Shown: positions 44,316-53,318, counted from the stretch's first letter. The stretch is DNA of 64,000 nt from Bacteroidaceae bacterium (GCA_024401225.1 JAKSLM010000004.1:38890-102889); one strand, 5' to 3'. Translations and numbers: made by a program. The notes: generated by a model not told the origin, from the sequence alone.

Positions 44316-44942
44316 TTAGTACCAGCTTGTGTTGGTGTCTATTCCAAACTTGTATATTCGTGCAAGTTTTACATCAAAAATGAGGGTAGAGTGGGCTGGA
44401 ATAGTTGCACTTGTTGTCTCTCCGTATCCGAGGTAAGATGGTATGTACATCTTCCATTCGTCACCTTCCACCATGTGCATTACTGCGGTTGCAAACCCTG
44501 TTGTTAGTCCGGCAGGACTCATTATTGTAGGAACATCTGTCTTTTCGTTCAGAGTGTATGAACTATAGCTCTTGTCAAACACCATACCGTCCTTATATGA
44601 CTTCGATGGGAGAAGACGACCTAGATAGTGTACTCTGATCGAATCTTTGAAAAGGGGCTTGTATGTGCCGTTTCCTTCACATTCCTTGTGGATGTAGATG
44701 TAATGGTTTGCGTTTGGTTTGAGACTCTCTACCGAGTCATTAATGTTGTATGCTACAATCTTTGCCCATTTGCCGTCGGCGTTAGTGCTGCAGACTTTTG
44801 CGATTGAGTCAATGAACGCTTGATTGCGCTTTTCCCAGTTGACGTACTCGCTCTCTTCTTCCACTTCAGCGCATGAAGCAACGCCCAGAGCCATAGGGGC
44901 TATGAGCATTGCCATTGCTGATATCTTAGTTGTAATTTTCAT
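44316..44942 (-). CDS. FKBP-type peptidyl-prolyl isomerase lipoprotein
   Basis: 208 residues. Lipoprotein signal with Cys24 followed by A-E-V-E-E-E-S-E, an acidic stretch fitting surface export. The FKBP domain spans about 90-200: V-H-Y-L-G-R-L-L near 105, V-F-D-K-S-Y, G-F-A-T-A-V-M-H-M-V-E-G-D-E-W, Y-I-P-S-Y-L-G-Y-G and I-P-A-H-S-T-L-I-F-D-V. It should catalyse cis-trans isomerisation of prolyl bonds and assist folding of envelope proteins. It follows glyQS by 39 bases and is probably cotranscribed with it. Confidence 0.92.
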   Translation of the reverse strand: MKITTKISAMAMLIAPMALGVASCAEVEEESEYVNWEKRNQAFIDSIAKVCSTNADGKWAKIVAYNINDSVESLKPNANHYIYIHKECEGNGTYKPLFKDSIRVHYLGRLLPSKSYKDGMVFDKSYSSYTLNEKTDVPTIMSPAGLTTGFATAVMHMVEGDEWKMYIPSYLGYGETTSATIPAHSTLIFDVKLARIYKFGIDTNTSWY

Positions 44943-44981
44943 ATCTGACTTGTTCCGCCTGTATGGTACGGGGTAAAGTTT

Positions 44982-46535
44982 TTACTTGAGATTCTTAAGG
45001 AGGCTTGGTATGCTTACCTGATCCTCTATGATGCCGCGAAGGTCTGCTATTGCAACGCGCTTCTGCTCCATTGTGTCACGGTAACGGAGTGTTACTGTGT
45101 TATCCTCGAGAGTCTGTGCATCCACAGTTACGCAGAATGGAGTACCGATAGCATCCTGACGGCGATAACGCTTACCAATCTGATCCTTCTCTTCATACTT
45201 GCAGTTGAAGTGGAACTTGAGATCGTCGATGATTTCGCGTGCCTTCTCTGGCAGACCATCCTTCTTTGTGAGTGGGAATACTGCAAGCTTCACTGGTGCA
45301 AGAGCTGCTGGGAGATGGAGTACAGTACGAGTCTGGCCATCCTCAAGCTTCTCCTCATCATAGCTGTGGCAGATGACAGAGAGGAACATACGGTCAACAC
45401 CGATTGAAGTCTCGATTACATATGGAGTGTAAGATGTGTTCTCTTCTGGGTCGAAGTATTCGATCTTCTTGCTTGAGTACTTGGCGTGCTGGCTAAGGTC
45501 GAAGTTGGTACGAGAGTGGATACCCTCAACCTCCTTGAAGCCGAATGGCATGCGGAACTCAACGTCTGTTGCAGCGTTAGCATAGTGAGCAAGCTTGTCG
45601 TGATCGTGGAAGCGGTAGTTCTCTGCACCGAAACCGAGAGCCTGATGCCAAGCCATACGACGCTCCTTCCAAGTCTTGAACCACTCGAGTTCTGTACCTG
45701 GCTTTACGAAGAACTGCATCTCCATCTGCTCAAACTCACGCATACGGAAGATGAACTGGCGAGCTACGATCTCATTACGGAATGCCTTACCAATCTGAGC
45801 AATACCGAATGGAATCTTCATGCGTCCAGTCTTCTGTACGTTGAGGTAGTTGACGAAGATACCCTGAGCAGTCTCAGGACGGAGATATATGGTTGAAGCG
45901 CCTTCAGCTGCAGCACCCATCTCAGTCTTGAACATGAGGTTGAACTGGCGAACGTCAGTCCAGTTGCGAGTACCAGAGATAGGACATACAATCTCCTCAT
46001 CAAGGATAATCTGCTTCATGCCCTCAAGGTCTATACCGCCTTCAGCGTTCATAACCTCCTGATAGCGCTTCTCGAGTGCATCGCGCTTAGCCTGCTCCTC
46101 AAGTACTCGAGCAGATGTTGCACGGTACTGTGCCTCATCAAAGCTGTCGCCGAAACGCTTGCGAGCCTTTGCTACTTCTTTCTCAATTTTATCTTCGTAC
46201 TTTGCTATCTGCTCTTCGATGAGAACGTCTGCACGATAGCGCTTCTTTGAGTCGCGGTTGTCGATCAGAGGATCGTTGAATGCGTCAACGTGGCCTGATG
46301 CCTTCCATATTGTTGGGTGCATGAAGATGGCAGAGTCCAAACCAACGATATTCTCGTGGAGGAGAACCATGTACTGCCACCAGTACTGCTTGATGTTGTT
46401 CTTAAGTTCAACACCGTTCTGTCCGTAATCATATACGGCGCCAAGTCCGTCGTAAATCTCTGAAGATGGGAATACGAAGCCGTATTCCTTGCAGTGGCTG
46501 ACCACTTTCTTGAAAATGTCTTCTTGCTGTGCCAT
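44982..46535 (-). CDS. glyQS: Glycine--tRNA ligase, single-chain type
   Basis: 517 residues of the homodimeric (eukaryotic/archaeal-like) class II synthetase, which charges tRNA-Gly. It opens with C-K-E-Y-G-F-V-F-P-S-S-E-I-Y-D-G and G-A-V-Y-D-Y-G. Motif 2 is F-R-N-E-I-V-A-R-Q-F-I-F-R-M-R-E-F-E-Q-M and motif 3 ends E-T-S-I-G-V-D-R. The anticodon-binding domain includes L-A-P-V-K-L-A-V-F-P-L. Length is normal. The promoter box lies about 45 bases upstream, divergent from the M20 gene. Confidence 0.96.
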   Translation of the reverse strand: MAQQEDIFKKVVSHCKEYGFVFPSSEIYDGLGAVYDYGQNGVELKNNIKQYWWQYMVLLHENIVGLDSAIFMHPTIWKASGHVDAFNDPLIDNRDSKKRYRADVLIEEQIAKYEDKIEKEVAKARKRFGDSFDEAQYRATSARVLEEQAKRDALEKRYQEVMNAEGGIDLEGMKQIILDEEIVCPISGTRNWTDVRQFNLMFKTEMGAAAEGASTIYLRPETAQGIFVNYLNVQKTGRMKIPFGIAQIGKAFRNEIVARQFIFRMREFEQMEMQFFVKPGTELEWFKTWKERRMAWHQALGFGAENYRFHDHDKLAHYANAATDVEFRMPFGFKEVEGIHSRTNFDLSQHAKYSSKKIEYFDPEENTSYTPYVIETSIGVDRMFLSVICHSYDEEKLEDGQTRTVLHLPAALAPVKLAVFPLTKKDGLPEKAREIIDDLKFHFNCKYEEKDQIGKRYRRQDAIGTPFCVTVDAQTLEDNTVTLRYRDTMEQKRVAIADLRGIIEDQVSIPSLLKNLK

Positions 46536-46580
46536 TATGTTTTATATGTTTTTTTTGTTATCGTTTCTACATATTTCGAT

Positions 46581-46589
46581 GCAAAGTTA
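46581..46589 (-). promoter_or_regulatory. Promoter -7 box for glyQS
   Basis: TAACTTTGC on the minus strand, 46 bases before the glyQS ATG. Confidence 0.65.
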
Positions 46590-46612
46590 CCACTTTTCTC
46601 GCTAAAAAGCAG

Positions 46613-46620
46613 TATCTTTG
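46613..46620 (+). promoter_or_regulatory. Promoter -7 box for the M20 hydrolase
   Basis: TATCTTTG followed by CC, 22 bases before the ATG at 46643. The glyQS box lies 23 bases away on the other strand, so the two promoters probably interfere. Confidence 0.6.
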
Positions 46621-46642
46621 CCTTTAAAATAATTAAAATGGT

Positions 46643-47704
46643 ATGAAAATGGCGTATACGGACAATACAAACGAGGCAGTTGAACTGCTTAAAGAGCTAA
46701 TTGCTACCCCAAGTGTGAGTCGTGATGAGGCAAAAGCGGCCGATCTTGTGGAGAGATATATGACTTCAAAAGGCTTGACTGTCAATCGTCACGGCAATAA
46801 TGTATGGGCGATAAGCCGACACTTCGCGCAATCCAAACCAACCATATTGATCAATGCCCATATCGATACGGTAAAACCTGTTGCAGGATGGGTTCGTGAT
46901 CCTTTTACGCCTACGCTCGAAGGCGAAACCCTTTATGGTCTGGGCAGCAACGATTGTGGAGGAGGCCTCATGGCACTCCTGCAAGTCTTTATCCTCCTTC
47001 ACGACAAGGATAATGCCTTCAATCTCGTGTACCTTGCCAGCTGTGAGGAGGAGGTGAGCGGAAAGAATGGCATCGAGTCTGTGCTTCCATTGCTTCCTGC
47101 CATCGATTTCGCAATCGTTGGTGAACCAACAGGCATGCAACCTGCCATTGCAGAAAAGGGGCTCATGGTCATCGATGCTGTGGCTCATGGCAAGGCGGGA
47201 CATGCAGCGCGCAATGAAGGCGACAATGCCATCTACCACGCTATAGCAGACATTAAGTGGCTCAGCGAATGGCAGTTCCCTAAGCAGACCGATCTGCTTG
47301 GCCCGGTAAAGAATACCGTTACGATAGTGAATGCTGGTACTCAGCACAATGTCATCCCCGACCAATGCACCTTCACCATTGATGTCCGCTCGAACGAATG
47401 CTATTCGAACGAGGAGATCTTCGAATTCTTCCAGCAACACCTCTCTTCCGAACTTAAGGCGCGATCGTTCCGCCTCAGTAGTTCAAGGATAGATGAGAGC
47501 CATCCTTTTGTTCAGGCATGCATACGTGAAGGGCTCACTCCGTTTGGTTCGCCAACACTCTCCGATCAGGCCCTCATGCGCTTCCCATCCCTGAAGCTTG
47601 GTCCAGGCAATAGTTCCCGCTCCCACACCGCCGATGAATATATAAAAATAAGCGAGATCGCCGATGCCATCTCGCTCTACATTAAGCTTTTGCAACAGAT
47701 GTAA
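46643..47704 (+). CDS. M20-family metallohydrolase (N-acyl-ornithine deacetylase-like, ArgE/DapE group)
   Basis: 353 residues with all M20 metal ligands and catalytic residues: H73-x-D75 in A-H-I-D-T-V, bridging D104 in G-S-N-D-C-G-G-G, C-E-E-E at about 134-137 (general base and ligand), G-E-P-T-G-M near 158, and a late His in S-H-T-A-D-E-Y. The dimerisation (lid) domain sits between about 170 and 280. In Bacteroidales the arginine pathway uses N-succinylated intermediates, so this is a candidate N-succinyl-ornithine deacetylase. That substrate is inferred; no other arg gene is in the window. A second ATG (46649) is also possible. It is convergent with purA across a shared terminator. Confidence 0.85.
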   Translation: MKMAYTDNTNEAVELLKELIATPSVSRDEAKAADLVERYMTSKGLTVNRHGNNVWAISRHFAQSKPTILINAHIDTVKPVAGWVRDPFTPTLEGETLYGLGSNDCGGGLMALLQVFILLHDKDNAFNLVYLASCEEEVSGKNGIESVLPLLPAIDFAIVGEPTGMQPAIAEKGLMVIDAVAHGKAGHAARNEGDNAIYHAIADIKWLSEWQFPKQTDLLGPVKNTVTIVNAGTQHNVIPDQCTFTIDVRSNECYSNEEIFEFFQQHLSSELKARSFRLSSSRIDESHPFVQACIREGLTPFGSPTLSDQALMRFPSLKLGPGNSSRSHTADEYIKISEIADAISLYIKLLQQM

Positions 47705-47734
47705 ATCTTCTTGTCCAAGCAAGTATACTATACG

Positions 47735-47767
47735 AAAAAAAGAGATGTCGATGCATCTCTTTTTTTT
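47735..47767. terminator. Bidirectional terminator between the M20 gene and purA
   Basis: AAAAAAAGAGATG (47735-47747) pairs perfectly with CATCTCTTTTTTT (47754-47766/7) across a 6-base loop. The A-run and T-run make it work on both strands for the two convergent genes. Confidence 0.85.
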
Positions 47768-47794
47768 CTATCACTATTTCATCACTTCTCAGTC

Positions 47795-49057
47795 TTATCG
47801 CTCGATAGTCTGATCGCGGTCTGGACCTACACTCACGATAGCGATAGGAGTTTCGAGCTGCTTCTCAAGGTATGCGATGTAGTCCTTGAACTGCTGTGGG
47901 AACTCAGCCTCGCTCTTGATCTTTGTGAGGTCTGTCTTCCATCCAGGAAGTTCGTCGTATACAGGCTCTACATCATCAATCTCGTATGGGAAGTAGTCGA
48001 TCACACTGCCGTCCTTGAGCTTGTAGGCTGTACAAGCCTTGATGGTGTCAAATCCGTCAAGCACGTCGCTCTTCATCATGATGAGCTTAGTGACACCGCT
48101 TACCATGATAGCATACTTGAGGGCTACGAGGTCGATCCAACCGCAACGGCGCTCGCGTCCTGTTACCGCACCGTACTCGTGACCGATGGCGCGGATTGTT
48201 GCACCTGTCTCATCGAAGAGCTCTGTTGGGAATGGACCAGCACCTACGCGTGTGCAGTATGCCTTGATGATACCGAACACATCGCCGATTTTATTTGGAC
48301 CAACACCGAGACCGATACAAGCACCGGCACAGATGGTGTTGCTTGAAGTTACGAATGGATACGAGCCGAAGTCGATGTCGAGCATAGTGCCCTGAGCGCC
48401 TTCGCAGAGTACTGACTTGTCCTGCTTGAGGAGGTTGTTGATCTCATGCTCAGAGTCAACGATTGGGAACTGGCGAAGATACTCGATACCTTCCATCCAC
48501 TTCTTCTCCACCTCTGTGATGTCGTAGTCTGTGTAGTTGAGGCTCTTGAGGATTGCCTCGTGGCGAGCCTTTGCAGCTGCGTACTTCTCTGGGAAGTTCT
48601 CAAGGATATCTCCGACGCGCAGACCGTTGCGGCTTGTCTTGTCGCTGTAGGTAGGACCGATGCCCTTACCTGTTGTTCCAACCTTGTTCTTGCCCTTGGC
48701 AGCCTCGTATGCAGCGTCGAGCAGGCGGTGAGTAGGCATGATGAGGTGAGCCTTCTTTGAGATGTGGAGGCGGCTCTTCAGTTCGTGACCTGACTTCTCG
48801 AGGTCCTTTGCCTCATCCATGAAGAGGTCTGGAGCGAGAACTACACCGTTACCGATAATGTTTACCTTGTCACCCTGGAAAATACCCGATGGAATGGAGC
48901 GAAGCACATACTTCTGACCTTCAAACTCGAGAGTGTGTCCAGCGTTAGGACCTCCTTGGAAACGAGCAACTACATCGTAGCGTGGAGTGAGTACATCCAC
49001 TACTTTACCCTTGCCTTCGTCTCCCCACTGGAGACCTAAAAGTACATCTACTTTCAT
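47795..49057 (-). CDS. purA: Adenylosuccinate synthase
   Basis: 420 residues; GTP-dependent joining of IMP and aspartate, the first step from IMP to AMP. The N-terminus carries G-L-Q-W-G-D-E-G-K-G-K (GTP loop, 7-17). It is followed by F-Q-G-G-P-N-A-G-H-T, T-T-G-K-G-I-G-P-T-Y and G-A-G-P-F-P-T-E-L, with R-R-C-G-W-I-D-L near 310. Length is normal. It lies 95 bases downstream of the Fur-family gene on the same strand; fur-purA adjacency is common in Bacteroidales. Confidence 0.97.
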   Translation of the reverse strand: MKVDVLLGLQWGDEGKGKVVDVLTPRYDVVARFQGGPNAGHTLEFEGQKYVLRSIPSGIFQGDKVNIIGNGVVLAPDLFMDEAKDLEKSGHELKSRLHISKKAHLIMPTHRLLDAAYEAAKGKNKVGTTGKGIGPTYSDKTSRNGLRVGDILENFPEKYAAAKARHEAILKSLNYTDYDITEVEKKWMEGIEYLRQFPIVDSEHEINNLLKQDKSVLCEGAQGTMLDIDFGSYPFVTSSNTICAGACIGLGVGPNKIGDVFGIIKAYCTRVGAGPFPTELFDETGATIRAIGHEYGAVTGRERRCGWIDLVALKYAIMVSGVTKLIMMKSDVLDGFDTIKACTAYKLKDGSVIDYFPYEIDDVEPVYDELPGWKTDLTKIKSEAEFPQQFKDYIAYLEKQLETPIAIVSVGPDRDQTIER

Positions 49058-49152
49058 GTTGTTGTATGTATTTTTGTTTGTTATTGTATTTTCGTTTGTG
49101 ATAATCTTTCTGTTTTCTGCGTGGGCAGTCGTTCCGTTTGCTTGCGCTTGTG

Positions 49153-49728
49153 TTAGTGTCCGATGCCCAGTTCCTCAGCTACCTTGCCGAGCTCTTCGCC
49201 TATCTTTGCTATGCGTACCTCATCGCGAGGAGTGGATTCCGTTCTTTCCTGCTCCAGCATGCGCTCGTATTTCTTACGGCGTTTTGCAATCTTTGCTTTG
49301 CAGTAGGCGCACAGTCCGTATATGTAGGCCGAGTTGCGCATCTTGCTGAATTTTGGTGTTCTTGTCGAACTGAGAACCTTGTCGATCTCGGGGGCGATCA
49401 GGTCGGTTATCGTATGGCATTCGGTGCAGATGTAGTGGTGATGTGGGGTCACCTTGTATGCACGCTCGTAGAGAGTGATGCCATGCACCTGATGACTCGT
49501 CAGAATGCCGATTTCATCGAACATTTGTAGCGTGGTGTACATGGTTGCACGGCTCACGGTAAAGCTCTTTGGCATCAGCTCCACATACTGGTCGGCACTA
49601 TGATGCCCCTCGGTCGTCATCACCATTTCGAGTATGGCGTAGCGCTCAAGGGTTTTACGCATCTTGTGATATTCAAGGTGGTTGTTTAGTATGGCTTTTG
49701 CCTCGTCTATTTCTGCTGAGTCTGACAT
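49153..49728 (-). CDS. Fur-family metalloregulator (Fur/PerR-like)
   Basis: 191 residues. A winged helix (about 20-90, S-R-A-T-M-Y-T-T-L-Q-M-F as recognition helix) is followed by the dimerisation domain with P-H-H-H-Y-I-C at 96-101. Two C-x-x-C pairs (C101/C104 and C140/C143) form the structural zinc site of Fur/PerR proteins. A charged C-terminal extension of about 45 residues after the second pair is longer than in typical family members. Whether it senses iron, zinc or peroxide cannot be told from sequence. The promoter region contains a 7-2-7 palindrome, so autoregulation is likely. Confidence 0.88.
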   Translation of the reverse strand: MSDSAEIDEAKAILNNHLEYHKMRKTLERYAILEMVMTTEGHHSADQYVELMPKSFTVSRATMYTTLQMFDEIGILTSHQVHGITLYERAYKVTPHHHYICTECHTITDLIAPEIDKVLSSTRTPKFSKMRNSAYIYGLCAYCKAKIAKRRKKYERMLEQERTESTPRDEVRIAKIGEELGKVAEELGIGH

Positions 49729-49747
49729 TGCATTTTGATAAACCGCA

Positions 49748-49779
49748 CAAATTTACCACTTTTAAGTGGTTACTACAAA
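49748..49779 (-). promoter_or_regulatory. Fur-family gene promoter with embedded palindrome
   Basis: On the minus strand TTTG (49779-49776), 20 bases, then TAAATTTG (49755-49748). The spacer holds ACCACTT-TT-AAGTGGT (49755-49770), an inverted repeat with 7-base arms and a 2-base centre, where a repressor would block RNA polymerase. Confidence 0.6.
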
Positions 49780-50396
49780 TAATCTGCGATTTTTTTTACT
49801 TTTTTCTCGTTTTCTTCGCTCTGCGAGGCAAAACATTGGAGTGCTTTGACTGCGTAGCGGTTGTTGAGAGCACTTGAAGCCTGGTCGAGAAACTCCTCTG
49901 CTGAGCGTTCGTTCAGTTCGCTGCGTCTCAGCAGATGGCATAGTGTGAGGTAGCCGCAGTTCTCGCGTTGGTCCTTCGCTATGTGCTGAGCGCTTGTGCT
50001 CTCCTCGCCTTCCGTTCTTGTTGCAATCCATTCGAATGCCTTTGTGCTTGCATACGGCATGTGCTGCACGAGGTTGATGCAGAATATCTGTGCAATCTCG
50101 TCTGTCCGTATGTTTTCCACCCATATATCGCACAATTCTTCGATGAATTCGTCTTTTGGCATCAGCATTGTTGCCAATATCTTGCATTCTCTCACGCTCT
50201 CGTTCCACAGCGCCTGTGCCAACTCCCTGCTTGGCTCAAACTCCGATGCTATGGCGTGTACGCGAGGCAGTTCGATGCCCCAGTTTACACGGTAGTCGTC
50301 GGTCTGCCTCATGGCAGCTGATGCCACCCCGTTCATATTCGCGCGCAGCTCTTTCTTGATGTCTGATATGTTTTGTTGTGTGTTGCCGTTGGCCAT
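49773..50396 (-). CDS. AlkD-like DNA alkylation repair protein (HEAT-like repeats)
   Basis: 207 residues, all helical, matching the PF08713 family: R-V-N-W-G-I-E-L-P-R-V-H-A-I-A, L-A-Q-A-L-W-N-E-S-V-R-E-C-K-I-L-A-T-M-L, then D-I-W-V-E-N and A-F-E-W-I. AlkD enzymes excise positively charged alkylated bases (3-methyladenine, 7-methylguanine) without base flipping. Several bacteroidal members are short and may lack full catalytic residues, so enzymatic activity is not certain. The stop lies just behind the Fur-family promoter, and 37 bases separate it from the upstream GxxExxY gene. Confidence 0.8.
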   Translation of the reverse strand: MANGNTQQNISDIKKELRANMNGVASAAMRQTDDYRVNWGIELPRVHAIASEFEPSRELAQALWNESVRECKILATMLMPKDEFIEELCDIWVENIRTDEIAQIFCINLVQHMPYASTKAFEWIATRTEGEESTSAQHIAKDQRENCGYLTLCHLLRRSELNERSAEEFLDQASSALNNRYAVKALQCFASQSEENEKKVKKIADYL

Positions 50397-50433
50397 AAAA
50401 TATCAATATATAAAAATATATAAAAAGAATAAG

Positions 50434-50865
50434 TTAGAAAAAATAAATTATGTTTTCGCTTATGTCAAGATAGAACTTTTCACATTCTGCTATCAAAGGG
50501 GCGAAATTGTATAGAATGCCAATCCTTATGCCTGCGTTACGCATATAATTTGTTAGCTGCGTCCGTTCGTGAAACCCTATTCTCTCGATGGCTTTACATT
50601 CTACGAAGATTTTTTCCTTGCAAAGAAAGTCAACTCTTAAACTGCTTTTGAGTTTTATTCCTCTAAATGAAGGTGTGAAAAAGTATTCTCTTTTGTAAGG
50701 AATGTTTGCTTGTTCAAGTGCTATTTCCAAACAATCCTGATAGACATATTCTGTAAGCTCTGGACCTTTTTCTCGATGTACATCCTGACAGCATCCAATT
50801 ACGTCGAATACATATTTTCTTAATTTGCTCTTCAATTCATCATCTTCTAATGTTCTTATTTCCAT
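50434..50865 (-). CDS. GxxExxY protein (PDDEXK-like nuclease fold)
   Basis: 143 residues. The family motif appears as G-P-E-L-T-E-Y-V-Y at about 34-42 (usual G-x-x-x-E-x-x-Y). The nuclease-like core R-V-D-F-L-C ... I-F-V-E-C-K-A-I-E at about 77-94 has D, E and K in the PD-(D/E)xK order, and L-x-N-Y-M-R-N-A-G closes the fold. Family members are widespread in Bacteroidetes, often near repair, nucleotide-sugar or mobile genes; the biochemical role is unknown. It lies 18 bases downstream of the DPP III gene and 37 upstream of the AlkD gene, so it is probably cotranscribed. Confidence 0.9.
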   Translation of the reverse strand: MEIRTLEDDELKSKLRKYVFDVIGCCQDVHREKGPELTEYVYQDCLEIALEQANIPYKREYFFTPSFRGIKLKSSLRVDFLCKEKIFVECKAIERIGFHERTQLTNYMRNAGIRIGILYNFAPLIAECEKFYLDISENIIYFF

Positions 50866-50883
50866 CTTAATAAATGTCTATTT

Positions 50884-52848
50884 TTATTTATTTTTATCTG
50901 TTGATATTTCTTGGCCCACGGCAACAGAATACTTTTTACTATACCTCAGCATTTGCTCATCGTACCCCTCACCATACGCAATCTGCACATCAGTAATGTT
51001 GCCATCACAGTCTTTTGTGGCGGTGTAGACAGGATTGATGAAGCCCTTGTATGGGGCAATGTTGAGCTTACTGTAGCGCTCGAGGATCTCGCTGTGAAGT
51101 TCAGGGTCGATCTTCACTCCATACGTCTCGACGAGACGCTTCGCCTCCTCGTAGTCGCCAGTCGACTTGATGCGCTGTATCTCAGCGAGAAGGTCGCCAA
51201 ACAGGTTGCGAAGCTTCTCGTAGTCGTTGATCTTTACGTAAGTCTTGCCATCGCGCTGCACGAGTTCCATCACATTCTCTGCCTTGCCGTGCTCCAATGC
51301 CCAACGAGCTATGAGCGCACGGTTGCGCATGTGAGCCTCTTCGATGTTGTCGCCTGGCTTGATGCGGACCAGCTGCGTGAGCAGTCCGTTCTGCATCTGG
51401 CCTATGTAGCTTGCTTTGTATGCCTCCTTGTCTGGTAGGAGACCAAGCTCTATGAGTTTGTCGTCTGCCAGATAGTACAAGGCAAACAGGTCGGCACGTG
51501 CTTCCTCGATCGTGCTTCCGTAAGCCTTGAGCGAATCGCCATCGATGCCTTCGAGCAGCTTTCCGCTACCATGACCGAGACATTCGTGCAGGTCGGTGTG
51601 CAGATCGTCGGTCAGGTCGCCGTACTTCTCCATGATGCCGATCTCCTCCTCGCCGTATGCAAACTCCTGCAGCATACCGCTTCCCTTGGCAGCCTTGTTG
51701 TAGGCATCGGTCAGGTTGCCGATAGTCACCGACTTGCTTCCGTGCTCTGCACGAACCCAGTCGCTGTTTGGCAGGTTGATGCCGATGGCTGAGGCAGGGT
51801 AGAGGTCGCCCGACAGTATGGCAGCCTTGATCACCTTGGCCGATATGCCCTTCACCTTTTCCTTCTTGAACTCCGGTGCTACAGGACTGTTGTCCTCAAA
51901 CCATTGTGCGTTGCTGCTCAGAGTCTCGGTGCGCTTCGTAGCCTCAAGATCCTTGAAGTTCACGATGCTCTCCCACGAGCACTTCAGTCCCAGGGGATCG
52001 CCGTAGCACTCTATAAATCCGTTTACGAAGTCAATGAGAGGCTCCGTGTTGTCTACCCAGAGTATGCTGTATTCGTCAAATGCCTTAAGGTCTCCCGTCT
52101 CGTAGTGCTCGATGAGCTTGTCGATCACGGCCTGCTGCTGTGCATCCTCTGCATACGTGCGTGCCAGACGCAGGTTCTCTACTATCTTTGTCAGCTGTGC
52201 GCCATACTTCCCCTTGGTGGTCCATCGTTCCTCCATTATCTCCCCACCTTTTTTAATAAGGGTGGAGTTCATACCGTACATCACAGGGTGTAGAGGGTCG
52301 CCCTTCTGCTTCTGCTCAGCGTAGAATGCTTCTGCCTCCGCCTGAGTCACACCCTGATAGTAGTTGCAGGCACTTGTCTTGACGAGGTCCACTCCCTCGG
52401 CAAGGTTCACTCGCTTCTGCATCACGTCGGGATTGAATATCACATCGCAGATCGTGTTGAGACGTTCATCGCCGATGGCCACCTTTGCCTTCTTCACGTG
52501 CTCTACAAACCATTCCTTCGTAAAGCCTGGCACGAACTTCTCGCATCCGTAGTGATGGTGTATGCCGTTCGAGAACCACACACGCTTCGTGTATTCTCTG
52601 AACCCATCGAGGTTCTTGTCGCTCTCGTTGCCGGTTTCATCGGTATAAATGGCTTCGAGGATGTTTCGAATCTCGAGGTTGTAAAGTCCGTTTTGATCGA
52701 ACAGTATGTCACGTCCCCATAGTGCAGCTTCCTGCAGATGGTAGATGAATGTCTTCTGCTTGAGAGTAAGGTTCTCGAATCCGTCCACCTTGTATCTCAG
52801 CATCTGTATGTCAGCGAATTTCTCATCGCTGTAGTTGAATGTGCCCAT
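50884..52848 (-). CDS. Dipeptidyl peptidase III (M49 family)
   Basis: About 654 residues. The zinc motif is H-E-C-L-G-H (HExxGH) at about 421-426, and the second ligand Glu lies in E-E-A-R-A-D about 30 residues later, which is the M49 hallmark. It removes dipeptides from the N-terminus of short peptides. There is no signal peptide with the chosen start, so it should be cytosolic, whereas some Bacteroides homologues are exported. The ATG at 52848 falls 11 bases after the AraC stop and begins M-G-T-F-N-Y; an in-frame ATG at 52884 would overlap the AraC gene by 25 bases. It may process peptides imported by the SusCD/protease locus nearby, which is inference. Confidence 0.9.
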   Translation of the reverse strand: MGTFNYSDEKFADIQMLRYKVDGFENLTLKQKTFIYHLQEAALWGRDILFDQNGLYNLEIRNILEAIYTDETGNESDKNLDGFREYTKRVWFSNGIHHHYGCEKFVPGFTKEWFVEHVKKAKVAIGDERLNTICDVIFNPDVMQKRVNLAEGVDLVKTSACNYYQGVTQAEAEAFYAEQKQKGDPLHPVMYGMNSTLIKKGGEIMEERWTTKGKYGAQLTKIVENLRLARTYAEDAQQQAVIDKLIEHYETGDLKAFDEYSILWVDNTEPLIDFVNGFIECYGDPLGLKCSWESIVNFKDLEATKRTETLSSNAQWFEDNSPVAPEFKKEKVKGISAKVIKAAILSGDLYPASAIGINLPNSDWVRAEHGSKSVTIGNLTDAYNKAAKGSGMLQEFAYGEEEIGIMEKYGDLTDDLHTDLHECLGHGSGKLLEGIDGDSLKAYGSTIEEARADLFALYYLADDKLIELGLLPDKEAYKASYIGQMQNGLLTQLVRIKPGDNIEEAHMRNRALIARWALEHGKAENVMELVQRDGKTYVKINDYEKLRNLFGDLLAEIQRIKSTGDYEEAKRLVETYGVKIDPELHSEILERYSKLNIAPYKGFINPVYTATKDCDGNITDVQIAYGEGYDEQMLRYSKKYSVAVGQEISTDKNK

Positions 52849-52859
52849 GTATTTCGTAG

Positions 52860-53213
52860 CTAATTGTTTTGTTCCTTCTTCCATTCGTTAGGAGTCGTTC
52901 CTGCGTACTTTCTGAAGGCCTGGTAGAACGACCATTTGTTCATGAACCCCACCATGATGCCTATTTCCTCCATGGTGTACGACAGTTTCTTCGGGTTGAG
53001 GATGTGTCGCTGTGCCTCCTTGATCCTCAGCGAAAGGATGATGTCTGAGTACGACTTCCCGTATATGATCTTCATCTCCCTCGACAGTTGGGACGCGCTC
53101 ATGCCCAGTTCATCCGCCAGTTTCTGAGCGGAAAACTCCGGGGCGCGATATTTCTTACCCTTTATGACGATGTTTTCAATCTCCTTTTTCAGTTTTCTTT
53201 TATCTTCAGTCAT
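52860..53213 (-). CDS. Small AraC-family transcriptional regulator (HTH only)
   Basis: 117 residues, consisting almost entirely of the double helix-turn-helix domain: L-A-D-E-L-G-M-S-A-S-Q-L-S-R as first HTH, and the second ending in F-Y-Q-A-F-R-K-Y-A-G-T-T-P-N-E-W, the AraC signature. There is no effector-binding domain, so it may act constitutively or with a partner. It has its own promoter box (53237-53245) and an unusually good Shine-Dalgarno-like GGAGA 12 bases before the ATG, rare in this phylum. The phased CGTGAA repeats upstream are candidate binding sites. Confidence 0.87.
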   Translation of the reverse strand: MTEDKRKLKKEIENIVIKGKKYRAPEFSAQKLADELGMSASQLSREMKIIYGKSYSDIILSLRIKEAQRHILNPKKLSYTMEEIGIMVGFMNKWSFYQAFRKYAGTTPNEWKKEQNN

Positions 53214-53236
53214 GCTTTGTCATCTCCTTTTCGCAT

Positions 53237-53245
53237 GCAAAGTTA
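53237..53245 (-). promoter_or_regulatory. Promoter -7 box for the AraC-DPP III operon
   Basis: TAACTTTGC on the minus strand, 24 bases before the ATG, with AAAAGGAGATG between. Confidence 0.65.
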
Positions 53246-53318
53246 GCGGATAAATGCGACATGGGCAAATTATGCACAAATTTTCGAGCTGTACGGATGA
53301 AATATGTGTTTTTTTTAT

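Noticed and set aside
46766-47440. Open frame of 224 codons on the minus strand
   Set aside because: Antisense to the M20 hydrolase, whose catalytic motifs are all intact; no promoter or start signal.
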